This document shows positions 11,127 through 24,834 of a stretch of 64,000 bases of DNA, one piece after another. Source of the DNA: Membranipora membranacea (lineage: Eukaryota > Bryozoa > Gymnolaemata > Cheilostomatida > Membraniporidae). The notes below the pieces were generated by a model. That model had not been told where the DNA came from and searched no databases. It saw only the letters and a list, made by a program, of their open reading frames with translations. Within the stretch, counting starts at the first letter, position 1; each line of letters starts with the position of its first letter. A program made the position numbers and the translations under genes. The stretch spans positions 11,842,001 to 11,906,000 of the forward strand of contig OU612067.1 in NCBI GenBank assembly GCA_914767715.1, in the 5' to 3' direction.

Positions 11127-12603
11127 AGTTTGTTTATTGACTACTTCTAATATCCATTCTGATACAGGTTGAATGCATCGAAAGTACAGCACATTAGCGG
11201 ATATATAAAATAATCACAGACGAAGATAACAAAGATGGCAGCCTAATCAAATCTTTTCCATACCGACTTTGATGTAACAAATGACCATTTTAAATCTCCA
11301 TCCCAAGTTTCAATATTTGGCATTCATGTTTGGTTTGTGTCCGTTTAAGGCAATGAAGTATCCCGTTAACTGCTTGAGATTTTTCAAACTAACAGAGGAT
11401 ATATACTTTGGATCAGGTACTTGTTAGATTGACTGAATTATTAGCTATCACAAGCATTAAAAGTGCGAAAACAGGATGCATCTATACTGTAGCTATAGCT
11501 GGTAAATGTGCTGGTCTGCGATTGCACGGTTGCCCAGTGGTAACGAGTGCATATTGAGTTGGTTATTCACAGCAAGGGGTCTAGTGCTCTGTGAGTAATG
11601 CAAACTGGCAGTGAGGATTTTGACTCTGAGTTGTCCACTAGACAATGTAAGGTTATTTATCAACCTTAGACAACAAACTGTTATACCATTTAATCCACAG
11701 AATCGGAATGGAACGCAGAGGTGAGCTTGGTATTCATTATCACCTTTTTTGGATATGAAAATGTTTCACAGGTTCACATTTATTCATGAGGAATTATGAA
11801 AGCTTGTTTGTACCATTAATTCTGCACTTTGAAGTGAACATTTACGTTTTTATGTTGTTTCAGTTTCACTATACAAAATAGGAGTAACAACCTTCAATAT
11901 AATTGGCTGACAACCTTCTCTGCTAGGGCAAACCCTGACATCAGCCAAACCAACGATGAATGATAAATATATCAGTCGAACAACCGCCTTAAACTCCTCC
12001 AACGCTCATAAATAGTGGTCCTACCGTCACCCTCGACCACACCCACAATTAAAGTGAAACTCATTTCATAACTGATGGATAAACTACCAGCACCAATCAT
12101 GTAATCACAGACCTGCTGGACAAATAATTATCTCACACTACCAGCAGCTCCCATCGACTGACTATCGTCACATGCAGTATCAGCATACAGTATATGTGTC
12201 TGTATCTCTCCCTCTGTACTATCTAAGATCTGCTTCTATACTATCTTCTCCGCAGACTATCATCCGCTGGCCTCCGCTCTGACTCCCAGCTGTGCAGCAC
12301 TTACTCTGATACCCGCTAACTAAATACTGTGACTCTGATATGCTGTTAGCGGCAAGTATACTATGATATCAGTACAGTTCAAGTCAATCATCATTGGCAG
12401 CATTCTGCTCACACAGTGTTATCAGTCCATGCCTGCATTTGACAGTATTCTGTACCCCCTGCTGTTTGTGGTAACTGTTGTGCATTCTTTGCTTCCTGGC
12501 CAGCATTTATTTTCAGGCTATCTACATTGCTTAATTTAGAGTGTTGTGTGTTCTACACATATTCATTCCCACACACTAGTGTCCCTGGGATTGGTCCGCA
12601 GCT
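11127..12603. other. no gene; C/T-rich leader-like stretch before 12604
   Basis: 11127-11900 shows nothing recognisable. 11900-12600 changes to a C/T-richer composition like the untranslated leader of the BEL element (27150-27890), so it may be the leader or LTR remnant of a retroelement reading into the short gag-like frame at 12604. That is inference from composition only. Confidence 0.35.
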
Positions 12604-12849
12604 ATGGCAGATTGGCGGTGTTTCATCGATGACCTTATGAAACAAGATGTAGGTCACCTACAAAATCTGTGTGAAAGCTATAGGCATCCCAGTTTGAGTG
12701 CAAAAGTGATGCTGGCTGGTAGGATTAGCCAGTACGTGGTAAAACAATCTCAGTCAAGCCAAATCAGAAAGGATCGTGATGATTCAAGTATGATAGGCAA
12801 ACTAAGTAACAATTGGCTAGGCTTGATGCGAAAAGGTGGAAAATTCTGA
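12604..12849 (+). pseudogene. retroelement gag start with SAP-like motif (fragment)
   Basis: 81 codons beginning ATG-Ala-Asp-Trp. Residues ~14-45 show the spacing of a SAP-type helix-extended-loop-helix (a Leu-rich helix, a short loop, then a KVMLAGRI-like helix). A similar SAP-like segment opens the gag of the BEL element at 27.1 kb. The frame ends at TGA and no gag body follows, so it is probably the 5' end of a truncated LTR element in plus orientation. A small host exon is the alternative. Confidence 0.35.
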
Positions 12850-12969
12850 AGATTAGCATTTTAAACAAGTTAGAACTAGTAGCATGATATTGATATTTTG
12901 TATAACAGGTTCATTGCAAGTACATTGCAAGTTGAACATAGCATTTTGTCTTAGAAGTATTAAGTAGCA

Positions 12970-13700
12970 AATCTAGATCAGTGCATTAGTAATTGGAGAT
13001 TCCATCAATTTCTGAAAAATGATTACATGAGTCTAAATCATTACCAGCTAATCCAATTACACAAGTGTCATCTGCATTTTTGAGTATTGTGATATTCCAC
13101 AGTCCATTAATCTTGTTTGTAAAGATAGAGAATAATAGAGGCGAGAGTTCATTGCCCTGGGGAGTTCCTGTATGTGGCAATATTGGTGCATTATAGTTGA
13201 TTGTTGACCATTATTTGCTGGATGGGATCTCAAGAAACTTGATACTATCCTATTCATCTGGTGTCGAGGTGTTGTAGCAGGGGCATTAGATACCCTACTA
13301 TAATTGTTCAAAGCTGGAGAAAAGTCCAGAAAAAAACATCTTGCATAGATAGCATAGCTGCTTTGTCAATAAAGTTTTTGATTGTTGTTGTTAGGCATGA
13401 GACAGAATCTTGTGTTGATTTTTTCTGGCGGTAGGCAAAGTGATGGTGGTCCATGGTTGTGTGTTTAGTAAAGTATATTTTAAGTTGTCTCTTTAGCATT
13501 TTACATAGCTGGTTATGGCATTGGGCGGTAGTCTTTGAGTTGTGTAGGTGCGGTGACTTTTGGTAGCGGTTTTATTACAGCAGATTTCCACAGCTTTGGT
13601 GTCGTATGCATATTGTGAAGTTCAGTTCCGTGGAAATGATCCAATACACATTTTATTGATAATATTTAAGCTCCAATATTCATGCCCTATTTTCCCACCA
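12970..13700 (-). pseudogene. non-LTR retrotransposon reverse transcriptase fragment
   Basis: Minus-strand pieces in shifting frames carry ordered RT blocks: WKSAVIKPLPK then KDYRP near 13550-13590, FAYRQKKSTQDSV near 13420, GTPQGNELSPLLFSI near 13150, and an NADDT catalytic box near 13070. Several stops and frame changes interrupt them, and the endonuclease and C-terminus are absent. This is an old LINE fossil truncated at both ends and distinct from the intact LINE at 47-51 kb. Confidence 0.85.
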
Positions 13701-14786
13701 GCGGTATAGTATGAATAAGTCACTCATTGTCAATGAAGAAGGTTTTAGGTGCAAATTGAATTTGTGTCCCCCTGTCATGAGGTTGGACAACTTCAATAAC
13801 AAAGATCAATATTTTGATGAGGCCAGGATTTTAACTGCGGAATTCAAACAATAATGTTTTACATCAGACCATATAATCATAAATTGAATGGCAGCTGCTA
13901 AACTAGGCTGTCTCGACATGCTTTGGCAATACAGGCTACTGTTATACATGCATTATATTAGAGCTTTGTACAAATTAACACTCAAACTAACAAAGTGCTA
14001 TGGATTATATCACCCGCCTACTCAATCATCAATGTGTTAGCTAAGTTGGGAGAATTGAAATATTATGACTTTAATGTTAGATCACTGTTGGGTTGATCAT
14101 CATTGGGTGCAAATAGCAGTTTTGTAGCTCTGATCGAACTCATTAACATAAAAACCAATCATTTAACACCAGATAGCTGTTAAAGTACAGCTAGATTCAA
14201 AGGATCATCACCATATAATGTTTCACGTTCAGCGATTTCATTTTTTTTGTCAGACTTAGATAACTCCACATGTCAGGCAGTAGTTGTCAACTTTGAGGCG
14301 CGAGAATTATCCCTCTTGCGTAATGATGCCGCACCCAATACTTGTACCCACCAGGAACCTTACTTCTCGTATAACGAAGAGTCAGAGGGCTAATTATCTA
14401 ATGTATGTTGAGTTAACAAACACACAGTGGCGATCGATCAGTAACAACTGCTGACTACGAGAGTCAAACCTGAACCTCAAAGATCGCAACTCGGCACAAA
14501 ATGACTTTTAAACATCTCTGACTCTTGCCATTTTTTGCTTAAGAGCACATTATTAGAAAAAAAAAATCCCCAACATGACTGCACATTACATCCTTGTTAA
14601 TCAAATTCATAGGCCAAACCTTCATACGCTTGATTTAGACCACTTAATTCAGGCGGACTGTTATTAGCTCTCAATTCACACAACTACTAACTTCAAGGTT
14701 CAATGAGATTTCAATAGAAGGACAACAAATGAGCAAAATCAAACAATAGAATATAATATCTGCCTAAATCTAACCTCATGTGCTTA
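13701..14786. other. no gene recognised
   Basis: Intergenic sequence between the LINE fossil and the BEL target site. No exon, domain or repeat was identified. Confidence 0.5.
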
Positions 14787-14791
14787 CTTGC
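14787..14791. other. BEL target-site duplication, left copy (CTTGC)
   Basis: CTTGC directly abuts the left LTR and is repeated at 28533-28537 directly after the right LTR. This fixes the element boundaries. Confidence 0.85.
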
Positions 14792-15434
14792 TGTTCTGGA
14801 CAACAAGGCTTCTTGATTTATTTACACGAGATTAGGAGAGATTACTGATAATATCACAGGATCACAGGTTTTATTCTAATCCCGAAGGTTCCGTGAAACT
14901 CGAATAGAAAATGGTGCAATTAATGTGGTCAATGTAATCAATAAAAATGCCGTCAATAATTAACTATTCAACTTAACGCAAACTATAAGGAACAACATAC
15001 TCAAAGAACAAATAAACACAAATCTAAACCTTATTAATCAATTTTGAATGTACCGAGAACTAAAAGAGATATTAGGTCAAGTGAACTTGAAGTCGAATTA
15101 TTTTAACCTACAGAAAACAGAATTTAATTTATAACATACCTTTTTGCTCCTTTAGTAAATCCCCAAATATCACCTTTGCCCAGAAAAATAGATAAATATA
15201 GTTAAAGTTTATACGCAACTCAACTTTACTGAGCCTGTGAGGAAAACCTCAAACACCAAGCCTCACAGGGCAACTAAAGGCTTGAGGAATTTGCTCGCCA
15301 AATTAATCCATCAGTGCAGATAATTGGACACAAAACACAAAACCCCAATACCGCACAAAGCTATGAAGCTATGGCCAATTAGGCACAACTCCCAGTGAAT
15401 GGCAAAGGATCTAAACCGCTGTGAAGCAGCCACA
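14792..15434 (-). repeat. BEL 3' LTR
   Basis: 643 bp, matching 27892-28532 along its length with scattered substitutions and small indels such as those near 15075-15110. The visible divergence shows that the insertion is not recent. Confidence 0.9.
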
Positions 15435-17907
15435 CTCCCGGCCAAATCACCTTGTGATTTACCCCATCAACCATGACCAGCCTAGGATATTTCTTATTCC
15501 ATTCCAAACATTTAGCGACACCAATCATAAATACAGAAACTGAATGCGAGAGGTTTGATCGAGCAAACAAATTAATTAACAAACAGCAAGTTATTGAGGC
15601 AGCAACTGGCACTATAGAGAATAAATACAAATGAGAAGTGCTTATCGCTGTATGAAATGATAGTGAATGCAATGCAACACAATAATGATTTAGTGCAGAG
15701 CTAAGCTTAACGAGTGAAAAATGAACACCATGAGGTGGCGTGAAAAAGCAACAATTTGGAGTTGCTCCTCCATGAGTCCTGATAAAAGTCTAGTATTTAT
15801 ATTGTATTTCTATTACAGAGCTTCAGATTCGACTTGGCACACCAGTTTGTTAACTGGGCGAGTGAATGTTGAGTGATTGTTACTGATTCATCATAACGCT
15901 TAGCTTTGACAGATCTGACTAGATTATCTACACTAGGTAAAACTTTGGTTATTCTTCCTAGTTTCCAAAAACGTCGACCACTCAGTTATTTAAAGTCAAA
16001 AATGCTCAGTTGTAGGTATCTCCTCCTAACTTTTCCAAAATCTATCTTCATCCAACAGTTTTTAATTCAGAATAACAATATTTGGTCACCTGGATCGTTT
16101 GTCAATCAGCTAACTATTCATTTATCTTTTTTTGCAAAAAAAATCTCCAAGTTCGTGTTTTTCTGTTTGGGCAGAATTACATTTCGACATGGTAACTCAA
16201 AGAGATCTGGTTTCTTTTTGAGCATCAGTTCATCACATTATCTAAACGAGCTTTTGAGGGCATGTTTGAAATATTTTTTTAACATATTTAAAATTGCGAT
16301 TCAATTTTTCATTACGGTGTTTATTTCATCCATCAGTGCAGTGGCAATGTTGCGCAAGGCAGTGCAAAGAGCCTGTATATTTGTAGTTTCTATGTCATTG
16401 TGTACAGTTTCAAACAAATTCTAATTGCCTTTTATCAAAGGAGCGGAGCAATTTATAAATGACAATGGAGATGCTATACTGAACTTAAACAAAAGAATAT
16501 TTCTGTTGGTTGATATAAGTTTTCAGTAAGGATTGTGGTGACCCATCAGTCACCCATCAAATTCTCTCAGAATGACTATAGACCTCAAAATAATTAATAT
16601 TATTAATATTCCGAAACATGGTTTGGATTTGGCTTTTTCAGTGGATACTGTTCAATGATAGCATTTTCAAAATACACCCAAATGTTTGAGCTTAAATTTT
16701 ACTTGAATGTCATCCCAATATTTTTGTTATTGAAAAACACTAATGTAACTATGCTGGATGTGTATAGGATTATGATAACTGTGTGTCTGGAGGGCTCACC
16801 CTTAATAACACACATGATATTCTATGTGAAATATTCTGCTGCATTTTCAGTGAGCTGGTATCTTTATGGTCGACCTTGGTGTATTTATCACCATTTAGGA
16901 ATTGCAGTCCTGAAATAACCATTGACAGCATTCATGTTGCGGTTGAATTTGTACATTTTTTTTTAAATCGAGCCCTGGGACTGCATCAATACTGTAACAA
17001 GTTATAATGTTGTTACTTTTGAGGATTCGGTTAGCCAAACAGGTGGGCTGCCTCAAGAAACAACAAATATGAGATGTGCTCCAAACAAAACTGGAAACAA
17101 TTCTTCACGCAGTGCATTGAAACGATCCAAGTACAATTGAGACCTAAGCTGGATGGAGATATCAGTTAGAGCAATTACAGACATTGTTTTAACAGAGTGA
17201 ATTTTCTAATCCCTCAAGAAAATCTTATTTGTAAACAACCAGTTGTATTGCAGTCTCTGTGTTTCATTACAGGGAAAGAATTTTTTACTGTTGTGCCTTG
17301 TTTATCTTTTCTAAAGGATTTAAAGGCAATGTAATATTAGAATATCAAAACCTGAGGATAACCTTTGTGTCTCAAGACTGATTAAAATTGAAGGTTGATT
17401 TAAATCAGATGTCTTGTCACAAGCCGCATCCCGGAGCATAGGCAGCGAAACTCGTTGCCTTAGTGGCCAGGCCACAATATCTGTGCCAGGTTGCTCTCTG
17501 TTTGCAGGCAGGTCGGAGCACACCTGGGTGCCAACCAAAGCCCAGTAGACGATGGACCGCAGATACATTTGATATGAGGCCCTTTCGATAAATTTAAGGT
17601 TCAATGATTGCACAGACCAAGGGTACATTGTGGCAGCATAATTCAAGGATAGTAATAGTTAATCCTATTGTAACAACTGCCACAATACTGCCTTCCTAGC
17701 TATACCCACCGTATCAATTTAGCTAGGATAGTTAGGTGTAAATTAAGCATAAAACATCAAGTCTAATTGTGGAGTATGGCTGTACATAGAGAAATTTTCA
17801 CGGGAGAGCCTGCATATTCTATTTTTTACTGTAATCGAAAACTTTGAATTCAGTTCATTCTCCAGAACCCTATAATTGTCACAAATAGATGAAAGGAGTT
17901 TTTGGCA
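15435..17907 (-). other. BEL 3' non-coding region with nested repeat
   Basis: About 2.5 kb between the integrase end and the 3' LTR holds no recognisable protein. It contains arm 2 of the inverted duplication (15950-16990). The open frame at 17320-17646 shows no known domain. Confidence 0.5.
15950..16990. repeat. long inverted duplication, arm 2 (nested in BEL)
   Basis: Reverse-oriented copy of 4750-6700 lacking its middle. Matches include 15950-16040 with 6590-6700, 16200-16500 with 6160-6470, and 16728-16870 with about 4810-4960. Because it lies inside the BEL element, at least this copy moved after, or was carried with, that element. Confidence 0.75.
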
Positions 17908-18546
17908 TCAAACTTCCCATAACTTTCCCCTTGACACAAAGCTTGCAGGTATCTTGACCAAGGAGTTAAAAACTCTTTCCTTGACTATTGTTAACAAATT
18001 TACTCTGAATCCCTTTACTCTGTGAAGCAGTCTATCCACATGCTTGAACCTAAAATGTTTTACACAAATAGATAGATGGGGTGATAACTCTATACTGCAA
18101 ATGAGCCACCGAATTTCCACAATAAGAGAAGACAACCTCTTAGCCAAATATTTGCCCAAATTGACTTTAATGAACTGAGCACAGTCATCACTGAGAATAA
18201 CGACGTCATTGATTGCGAGATTTCTTCTGGATATTACCCATTTCTGTCTCTTCTGAAGATTTTGCACACATTCCTTACGCCATCTATTCAAGAATTTGTT
18301 GGCTAGCAGCTGTACTGCACACCATCTCTGTCTGGCATAGACGTCACCATCATCAAAATTACCAGGCTTAGGTAAAATAACAGAGGACTTCATATTATGA
18401 AGTAAATCATTCGGTGATAGAGGTTCACAATCTGAGCTGACAACCGTCAGAGGGCGACTGTTAATGATTGCCATACATTCATATAGTGGAGTACGCAGTG
18501 ATGTACTACTGAAGTTACGCATATGTGGTGTCAAACCATTGAACAC
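17908..18546 (-). pseudogene. BEL/Pao integrase C-terminal part
   Basis: 212 codons. Residues ~20-110 show the hallmarks of the BEL/Pao integrase tail: AIINSRPLT, then EPLSPNDLL, an RQRW block, an RWRKE block, LQKRQKW and RNLAINDVV. These correspond to the end of the DDE core and the DUF5641-like region. The catalytic core upstream is missing or unrecognisable, and the C-terminal half departs from the family. It lies in the expected place, before the 3' LTR on the same strand as gag. Confidence 0.85.
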
Positions 18547-19934
18547 AGAGCGTATTGTCCACTGAACTCAATCCTGGAACAGCAGCTCACTCATAGCCTT
18601 ATAAACAGTAATAACTCAATTTAGGAATACTTACTTGATTTTATGAAATCCTCAACCCTCGAATAATTTAAGTTTATAGATGTCTATGTGATTTGCTATG
18701 TGAAATGCTATGTGATTGGCTGTCCCTAGTAGAGGGTGCCATCTTTTCTGTATGACCACGTGACAGTCACCTGACTAAAACCGTTACAACAAGATGCATT
18801 TGACTTGGTTTCCTGTCTGCAGGTTCAAAAGATGTACTCTTACTGATCACATTTCAGTCACAAGAAACCAAATTATCCTTTGTTAAAGCACTCAGAGCAG
18901 ACATCATTGGTGAAAATGGAAGCTTGAGAATTATACACCTTTCTCTGTCTCAGAAGAGCTCAACAATCAACATGAATAACAGTCAACACCACTCAAAAGT
19001 CACCGCTGAACTCACAGTCACTGAGTAGTATCCTTGATTTGAATGAACGTATGTGAATTTCAAGACAATCAAACAACAAGGCATAGAGATGGATAGAGTA
19101 GTATGGATATGTATACTCAAACTTCAGCTGCTACAACTCAATTGGTATGTATTTGAATGTAAGTATTTCACTCTACTACTTACTAACATTGCTCTGCAAA
19201 AACTTTTTTTTCCATCCATTAATGATAAATGATAAATATAAAAGAATCACTGGGCAACCAATTGTGACTGTGTTAGTTAGTCCCACTAAATTTGATTGAA
19301 ATGGTCTCATTAATATTATGAATGAAAATAATAAATAACTAACATGAAGATGAAGCCAAAACATTTCAATCAAAATCGACCCAGTCCAATATAAAATAAC
19401 TATATAACAACAAAATAAACTTAAACAAACAACAACAAAAGCTTAACAAACAACATAGTAACGTGAGTTGCTATTATTGTTTTCTTCCTAAATCAACAGT
19501 AACAATATAAATTTAACAAAATAGTAGAGTAACTGCGCTCAGCAAAAATGATAATTATCTATCGAAGTTAATATATTATGTAGGGATTGAGATCAGACTA
19601 TCATTTCGATCTTTACAAAATATTGTAAAATGACTGGCGCTTAGAAGGTTGGTCTATGATAAATTGTAGTGCTATGATGTTAGTGACTATAGTATGTTAG
19701 GTCAACTCAGTGGTATGATATGCAGGTAAGTTTGTACTTAATCTGATAGACTAACTGTTCAATATTCACTCACCGCTCACGAGTGTGAGCTTGCTTCGTT
19801 TAACTCTGTTCTGTTCGTTTAACTCTGTTCTCTGGTAGGATGGTGGGCTTGATTGATTCGCTTGCCAGAGTAGAACTGCCTAAGATTATGAAATTTTGTG
19901 AGAACTTTTCGTATCAAGCTAAAGTAATGGTTAC
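18547..19934. other. junction region between BEL integrase and P-like gene
   Basis: No intact coding sequence. It probably holds the 3' UTR or terminal sequences of the P-like transposon plus the broken edge of BEL pol. I looked for P-type terminal inverted repeats against the 24.8-kb side and found none convincing. Confidence 0.4.
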
Positions 19935-22900
19935 CTGCCCCGTGTTGTGTGTCATTAGCATGCTGTACGAATGCATCTGGTGGGCCACCTACTGCTTTTA
20001 GCACCTCTAAATTCAGCCTCTCCTGTGTCAGTTTCTCATTATACACTCTAGTGACCCTCTCTGCAGCAGCTATAAGTTTGACTGTAAATTTTGATGGGTA
20101 CACTAGACCTCCCTTGTCTTTCTGGATGAGTAGTCGGTAGCATGTTGTGTTGGTGTCCTGAATCGCATCTATCTCATTAACTGTACATTCGAGCAGCTGC
20201 TGGCATACCTCACACTTGACCTCTGCCTTTCTGACTATATATCTGAAATAGAGTATCAAGTGCTGATTGAAATTACCCTATATGTATGTCTATAGCACTG
20301 CCGCTTTACTTTTGCCTCTACACATTAGGGTACACTGTCAACTTACTCATTCATATCACAATGCATCAACCAAGTACAAAATATGACAAAAGTGCGTTTA
20401 TCTGAGAGCATATCTAACTTGTTGATATCAAAAAATAGTATTTATTTAAAAAAAGTCAACATACCCTGACATATGTCCAACTACTGAAAGCTCCCATCTT
20501 TCCAACATATTATCTTGAGGTTCATCGGGCCTAGCTATTGTCGCCAATGCCGAGAGGGAGCTTGGCATCTCGAGCATATCCTCCTCGCAGTCATCAAATA
20601 TAAGGCAGTTGCCATTGCTACTTGGTAATTCAGTGCAATGCACTGAGATCTTTCTCATAATTTTCCTGAAGTGGAATGCACTTGGATTGTTGTTCCAGCC
20701 ACCTTAAATTTGGAAAACAGTGGGCCATTACACACCTAATAATGAGAATTTTAATACGTCAGCTTGATTCTTTGTTAATTCTTGTTTTGTTCCTTTTTAT
20801 TAGGAGCATCATCAGATCAGCTCTGCTTCATCTGACCACTTTGGAGTATCATATTCTGACAACGAATTTTTAGCCATGAGATGGTATGCATGCCTAATTT
20901 TAAGTTTCCTACCTGCTTTCCTCACTGCGTTAAAAAAAAGCTCCAGGTGATCTTGGGATAGACGATATGTCATTATGTAATTCCGCTCGGCCAGCAGCTC
21001 TGGTGCCAAGTTTTTCAGGCATGCTATCCGGAAAGAAAGCCCAGGAAGCATGTTTTCCTACAACATTCCAATTTAAAATTTCCATCGTTTGTACTCAACC
21101 TGATCCTTCTATCGAGACAGAGTTCATTACCCAAAAAACTACATAACAAAACTTTTACTCCATTTTCTTATTCTCTACTGCCTAATTTGTAGTATCAGTA
21201 GCATACACACTTTATCGCAATATTACTTATGCAGGTGCTCCTAGCTCATAACATGCACTCTTTATTATACCTTACAGGGTTTACACACTGAAGGACTCTT
21301 ACCTTTTGGTAGTGAGGAGAAGAGCGCCATCATTTCTCCTCAGCTGCTTGATGTAATCTTCCATGTAGCTCAGGTAATCCTCGGTTTGTCTCCAGTTCAT
21401 GATCTTAATCGGCTCCTTTGAGAACTTGCCATGTGGGGATCGTGTGTTTAGTATATCAAAGAGTTTGTCAAACTTCTGCAAGTGAATTTATAGAAAATGA
21501 GCCATGGTCCCAAGTCAGCAATTCAGACATTTTCTCTCTGCCTATATAAAAAGGATTCTGCCGAGCTAATTTCCATACGGTTAAATAAAGTGAATCGGGT
21601 ATAAAGAAAAACTGAGACAATACACACCTTCAGAAATTTGACTGTACCAGATACATCTTTAAATTCGGGATATGCGTCTGACATTGTTTGCAATGTTGAC
21701 AGGGCATCTGCTGTACTTTGGCTGAACACTTGGACAGCCAGCCGGACCTTCGTAATGTTTCCCCTGAAGTCTATATGTTGCTTGGTTAACTTGTTTCCGA
21801 GATGTAATCTACCTTTTTCATATTTGTAAAAAAATAATTAGAATGAGGTGAATGTCAAGAAATTTTAAAAGAATCATTCAAAATTATGTTATTCTTTCGA
21901 ACCAGTGTGACTAAGGCCTTGTTATGTGGAGATATCTTGGTCTATACTAAATTTGAAAATCACAGCGGTGATAGCAGACTAGATTTATTGAATGTTTTTC
22001 ACCAATTTTGTTGCAGTCTTTACCTGTAGTTTGACCAGGTTTTTCACGTCACACCATCTGGCTTTTCCATGCGGCCCCATCACTTCTTCCCACTCTCCTA
22101 GCAGATTTCTAAGTACCTTCATCATGTGCACAATGTCTAGCATGCAGTGTATAGGCTTGTCATTGTGAATGAATGAATACTGTCCTTTATCAAAATCACA
22201 GCCAAGCTGTTTCAGTGTCGCAACATTTGTCCTGTGTCCATCGGCCACTAGCACTCACACTCGTATTCCTTTAACTGATAGGCTCTCTATCGAATGCATA
22301 GTAAGCGTCCCCTGTGTTTCTCCTTTAAAATATAAAAGGGATATTATGGCAACGTTACTAAATGGCAGCGCACTGTCATTTTAATTTGAACTTCCTAGGT
22401 CTCCGGTTATAACTGCAAAATTGGATACCGTGTATCTATAGCCAACTTTTCAATATATTGCTTATTCATTCCTACCTGTAATGCCTGCTGTGAAATAAAA
22501 GGCCACAGGAGCTTTCCATTTCTTTCTGAGGCCAACAGCCATGACAACCAGGGCGTTCTTGGCTATTTTAGTCCGATCTTGCTCCAGTACGCCGCCCAAG
22601 TCCACATAGCCAACATGTTTCTGCTCGGATGGTATCCAGTTAACGGCTTGTTTGATCGACATTTCATCAAACATCAACACACAGTCCTTGTAGTTATAGG
22701 GATCTTTTTGTACATAATCTCCTAGCGAGTTGATCACATGTGTGCAAATCCCGGGATGGTCGTCTACACCTTGCATCCACCTTAAATTCAAATTCAGTCA
22801 TTTACTAAACATGGTTGATTTGCTATATAGTGTTTTAGGGTACTTACTGCTACAAGTATATTAGCGCCAGTCCTCTACCATGAACATATAAATATTGTAT

Positions 22901-24698
22901 ATTATGGTAAACCTGATTAACTAAAATCAACATAACAGTATTGTAAAATGTTGATTTATCTTCTCAATTTCAATGCTGGAAAAGGATCAATTGACTATAG
23001 TTTTAACTTACATAGTTAGTGTCCGTGGAACTGGTAGCTTATTTTTGAAAACAGTCCTCAAGAATTCGTATAACTTTGGCCCGTATAGATGTAATGTCAG
23101 GGCAAATCTCTTTTGTCCGTCGCTGTAGCTTTTACTATCTTTAAACAGCTCCATTGGCTTGTCTATAAAAATTAAAAATAGCGGCATTGTAGATTGCTGC
23201 CTAAACCATGAAATCTAGATTGATCTTATAAATGGTCAAGCTTTTAAACTTCCCACTAATGAGTATGGAGCAACACAGAGCTACTCAAATAGATGAAGCA
23301 AAGAAGATAATATTTCAGGTTTTTTCTCCCTCATCAACCTTAAAATTTCACATTTAACATGTAGGACGCCTCGATATCCAGCAAAGTACCATTTTAATAT
23401 TTATAATTCTAGTTGGGGTTACCCTGAAATTTGCTCATTTGTTGTCTGAGCTCATCCGACATCTTGTCGCTCTTTTCCAGCGTGTCCTTCATAAGCTTTT
23501 TTTGTTTTTTTTAGTATTTTATGCTTCCTCCCTGTTTGATTACCTGCTATTGACTTCTGTGAGAGCTGGCGTTTTAGGAATCTGAAGTGATCTTCTGGGG
23601 TCACTCGCGATGCATATGCATGCTCCTTCCTATCACCAATTGGAATCTGTAAATTACAAGGATGGCCGGTCTGAGTATTTAACATCAGATAATAAAAGTG
23701 CATGGGTTTGAATTTTGATCATCATCTTATCTGTGTGACGGTTGTGACGTAACACTGGGATTGCCCGCTTATTCTTACTGTCGATAGACTGCCGTCACCT
23801 TGGAAGTTTGAGAGGCCATAACTTCCTCAATATTTGGATTCTAAAGCAGGAATTCGCTCACATGATAGAATAAAATATGGAGAATAAGTTGTGCTACATA
23901 AAAGCAACCTGAAACTAAGTCTTTAACTAGACACGCTTTGTCCCTACCTGGAAGAGCTGGTCCCTTTCTGGTAGAACTGGTCTCTTTGGGGAGCTATCCT
24001 CACTCACAGAATCGCCAACCAGAAAGTCTCTAGTACTAGAACATGTTTCCTGTAGAAACAAAGAAATGGGATGCATGGTGGTGGTGTTCGTTATTCGAAA
24101 TTGTTATTCAAATATCTATTTGCGATCAAAGCTATTATTTGTATGGTTGTGTAAATCATATTATATTAATCCCTAACTATCACATTTGGATGAGCTATTG
24201 GCTATTTTTTTATAGATTCCATTGCCTTGGCCTACCTCATGATCAAAGTCTTCATTCTGAAGTGGGATTTTGTACTTTGGAAAAACCGCCACAGCTGATG
24301 TACTTGGCTCAGAAATCCCAGACTTATCCTACAAAAAATGTAAATATCTTATCTAATAATATGATATCATTGAATTGTACTATTCTGATATAAATACTGA
24401 AATGGAATTCAATGTATAATATATATAGCCCGAGAGACTACAATGATAATGGACAATACGGCGGACGATGTTACAGTTCAAACTTATGTCTGTACCGCAA
24501 CCTCCATTCTATTTAAAGAATGATGAATCGCCTCACCTGATTTATATTGTCAGCTAGTGCCAGAGAAAGGCAATCACAGGGTGTCTCCGGTGTCCTTGGT
24601 GTATGTACTGTATGTAGAGTAGAAGCTATAGGCTTGCTCGCTGACTGAATGATACTAAATGGGAAGTTGCCCATAGATGGAGCATCTGTAGACTTATC
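19935..24698 (-). pseudogene. P-element (THAP9-like) transposase, multi-exon, THAP domain not found
   Basis: Minus-strand exons with good splice sites: 24698-24537, 24328-24236, 24049-23948 (linker, all multiples of 3), 23646-23423, 23162-23012, 22780-22476, 22322-22024, ~21808-21628, 21475-21303, 21057-20913, 20702-20465 and 20242-19935. Diagnostic P-family blocks: FALTLHLYGPKLYEFLR, a CVLMFDEMSIK catalytic-Asp region, DGHRTNVATLKQLGC, NWRQTEDYL, YRLSQDHLELFF, GGWNNNPSAFHFR, the CEVCQQLL Cys pair, and GGLVYPSK. Most phases join correctly. Lesions: a TGA codon at 22255-22257, a one-base loss near 21018, and an A-run length change near 23500. No THAP zinc finger exon was found. The gene sits inside the BEL element where pol should be. 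Confidence 0.88.
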
Positions 24699-24834
24699 CT
24701 AAAACAATGTAAATTTTTGTTAATAATTATATATAGCCCTTGAGGCACTACAAACAATTTAGCACATGGTATTGTACTTCTAGCATATGTCCTGGGTAGC
24801 TGTATACGGTCACTACTGTGAAAACCCCTATTCC

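Noticed and set aside
15379-15672. 97-codon minus-strand frame crossing the BEL 3' LTR edge
   Set aside because: Half of it is LTR sequence and no recognisable domain is present.
18547-24834. P-element terminal inverted repeats near the BEL junctions
   Set aside because: Compared the two edges by eye and found no inverted match longer than a few bases; left open rather than claimed.
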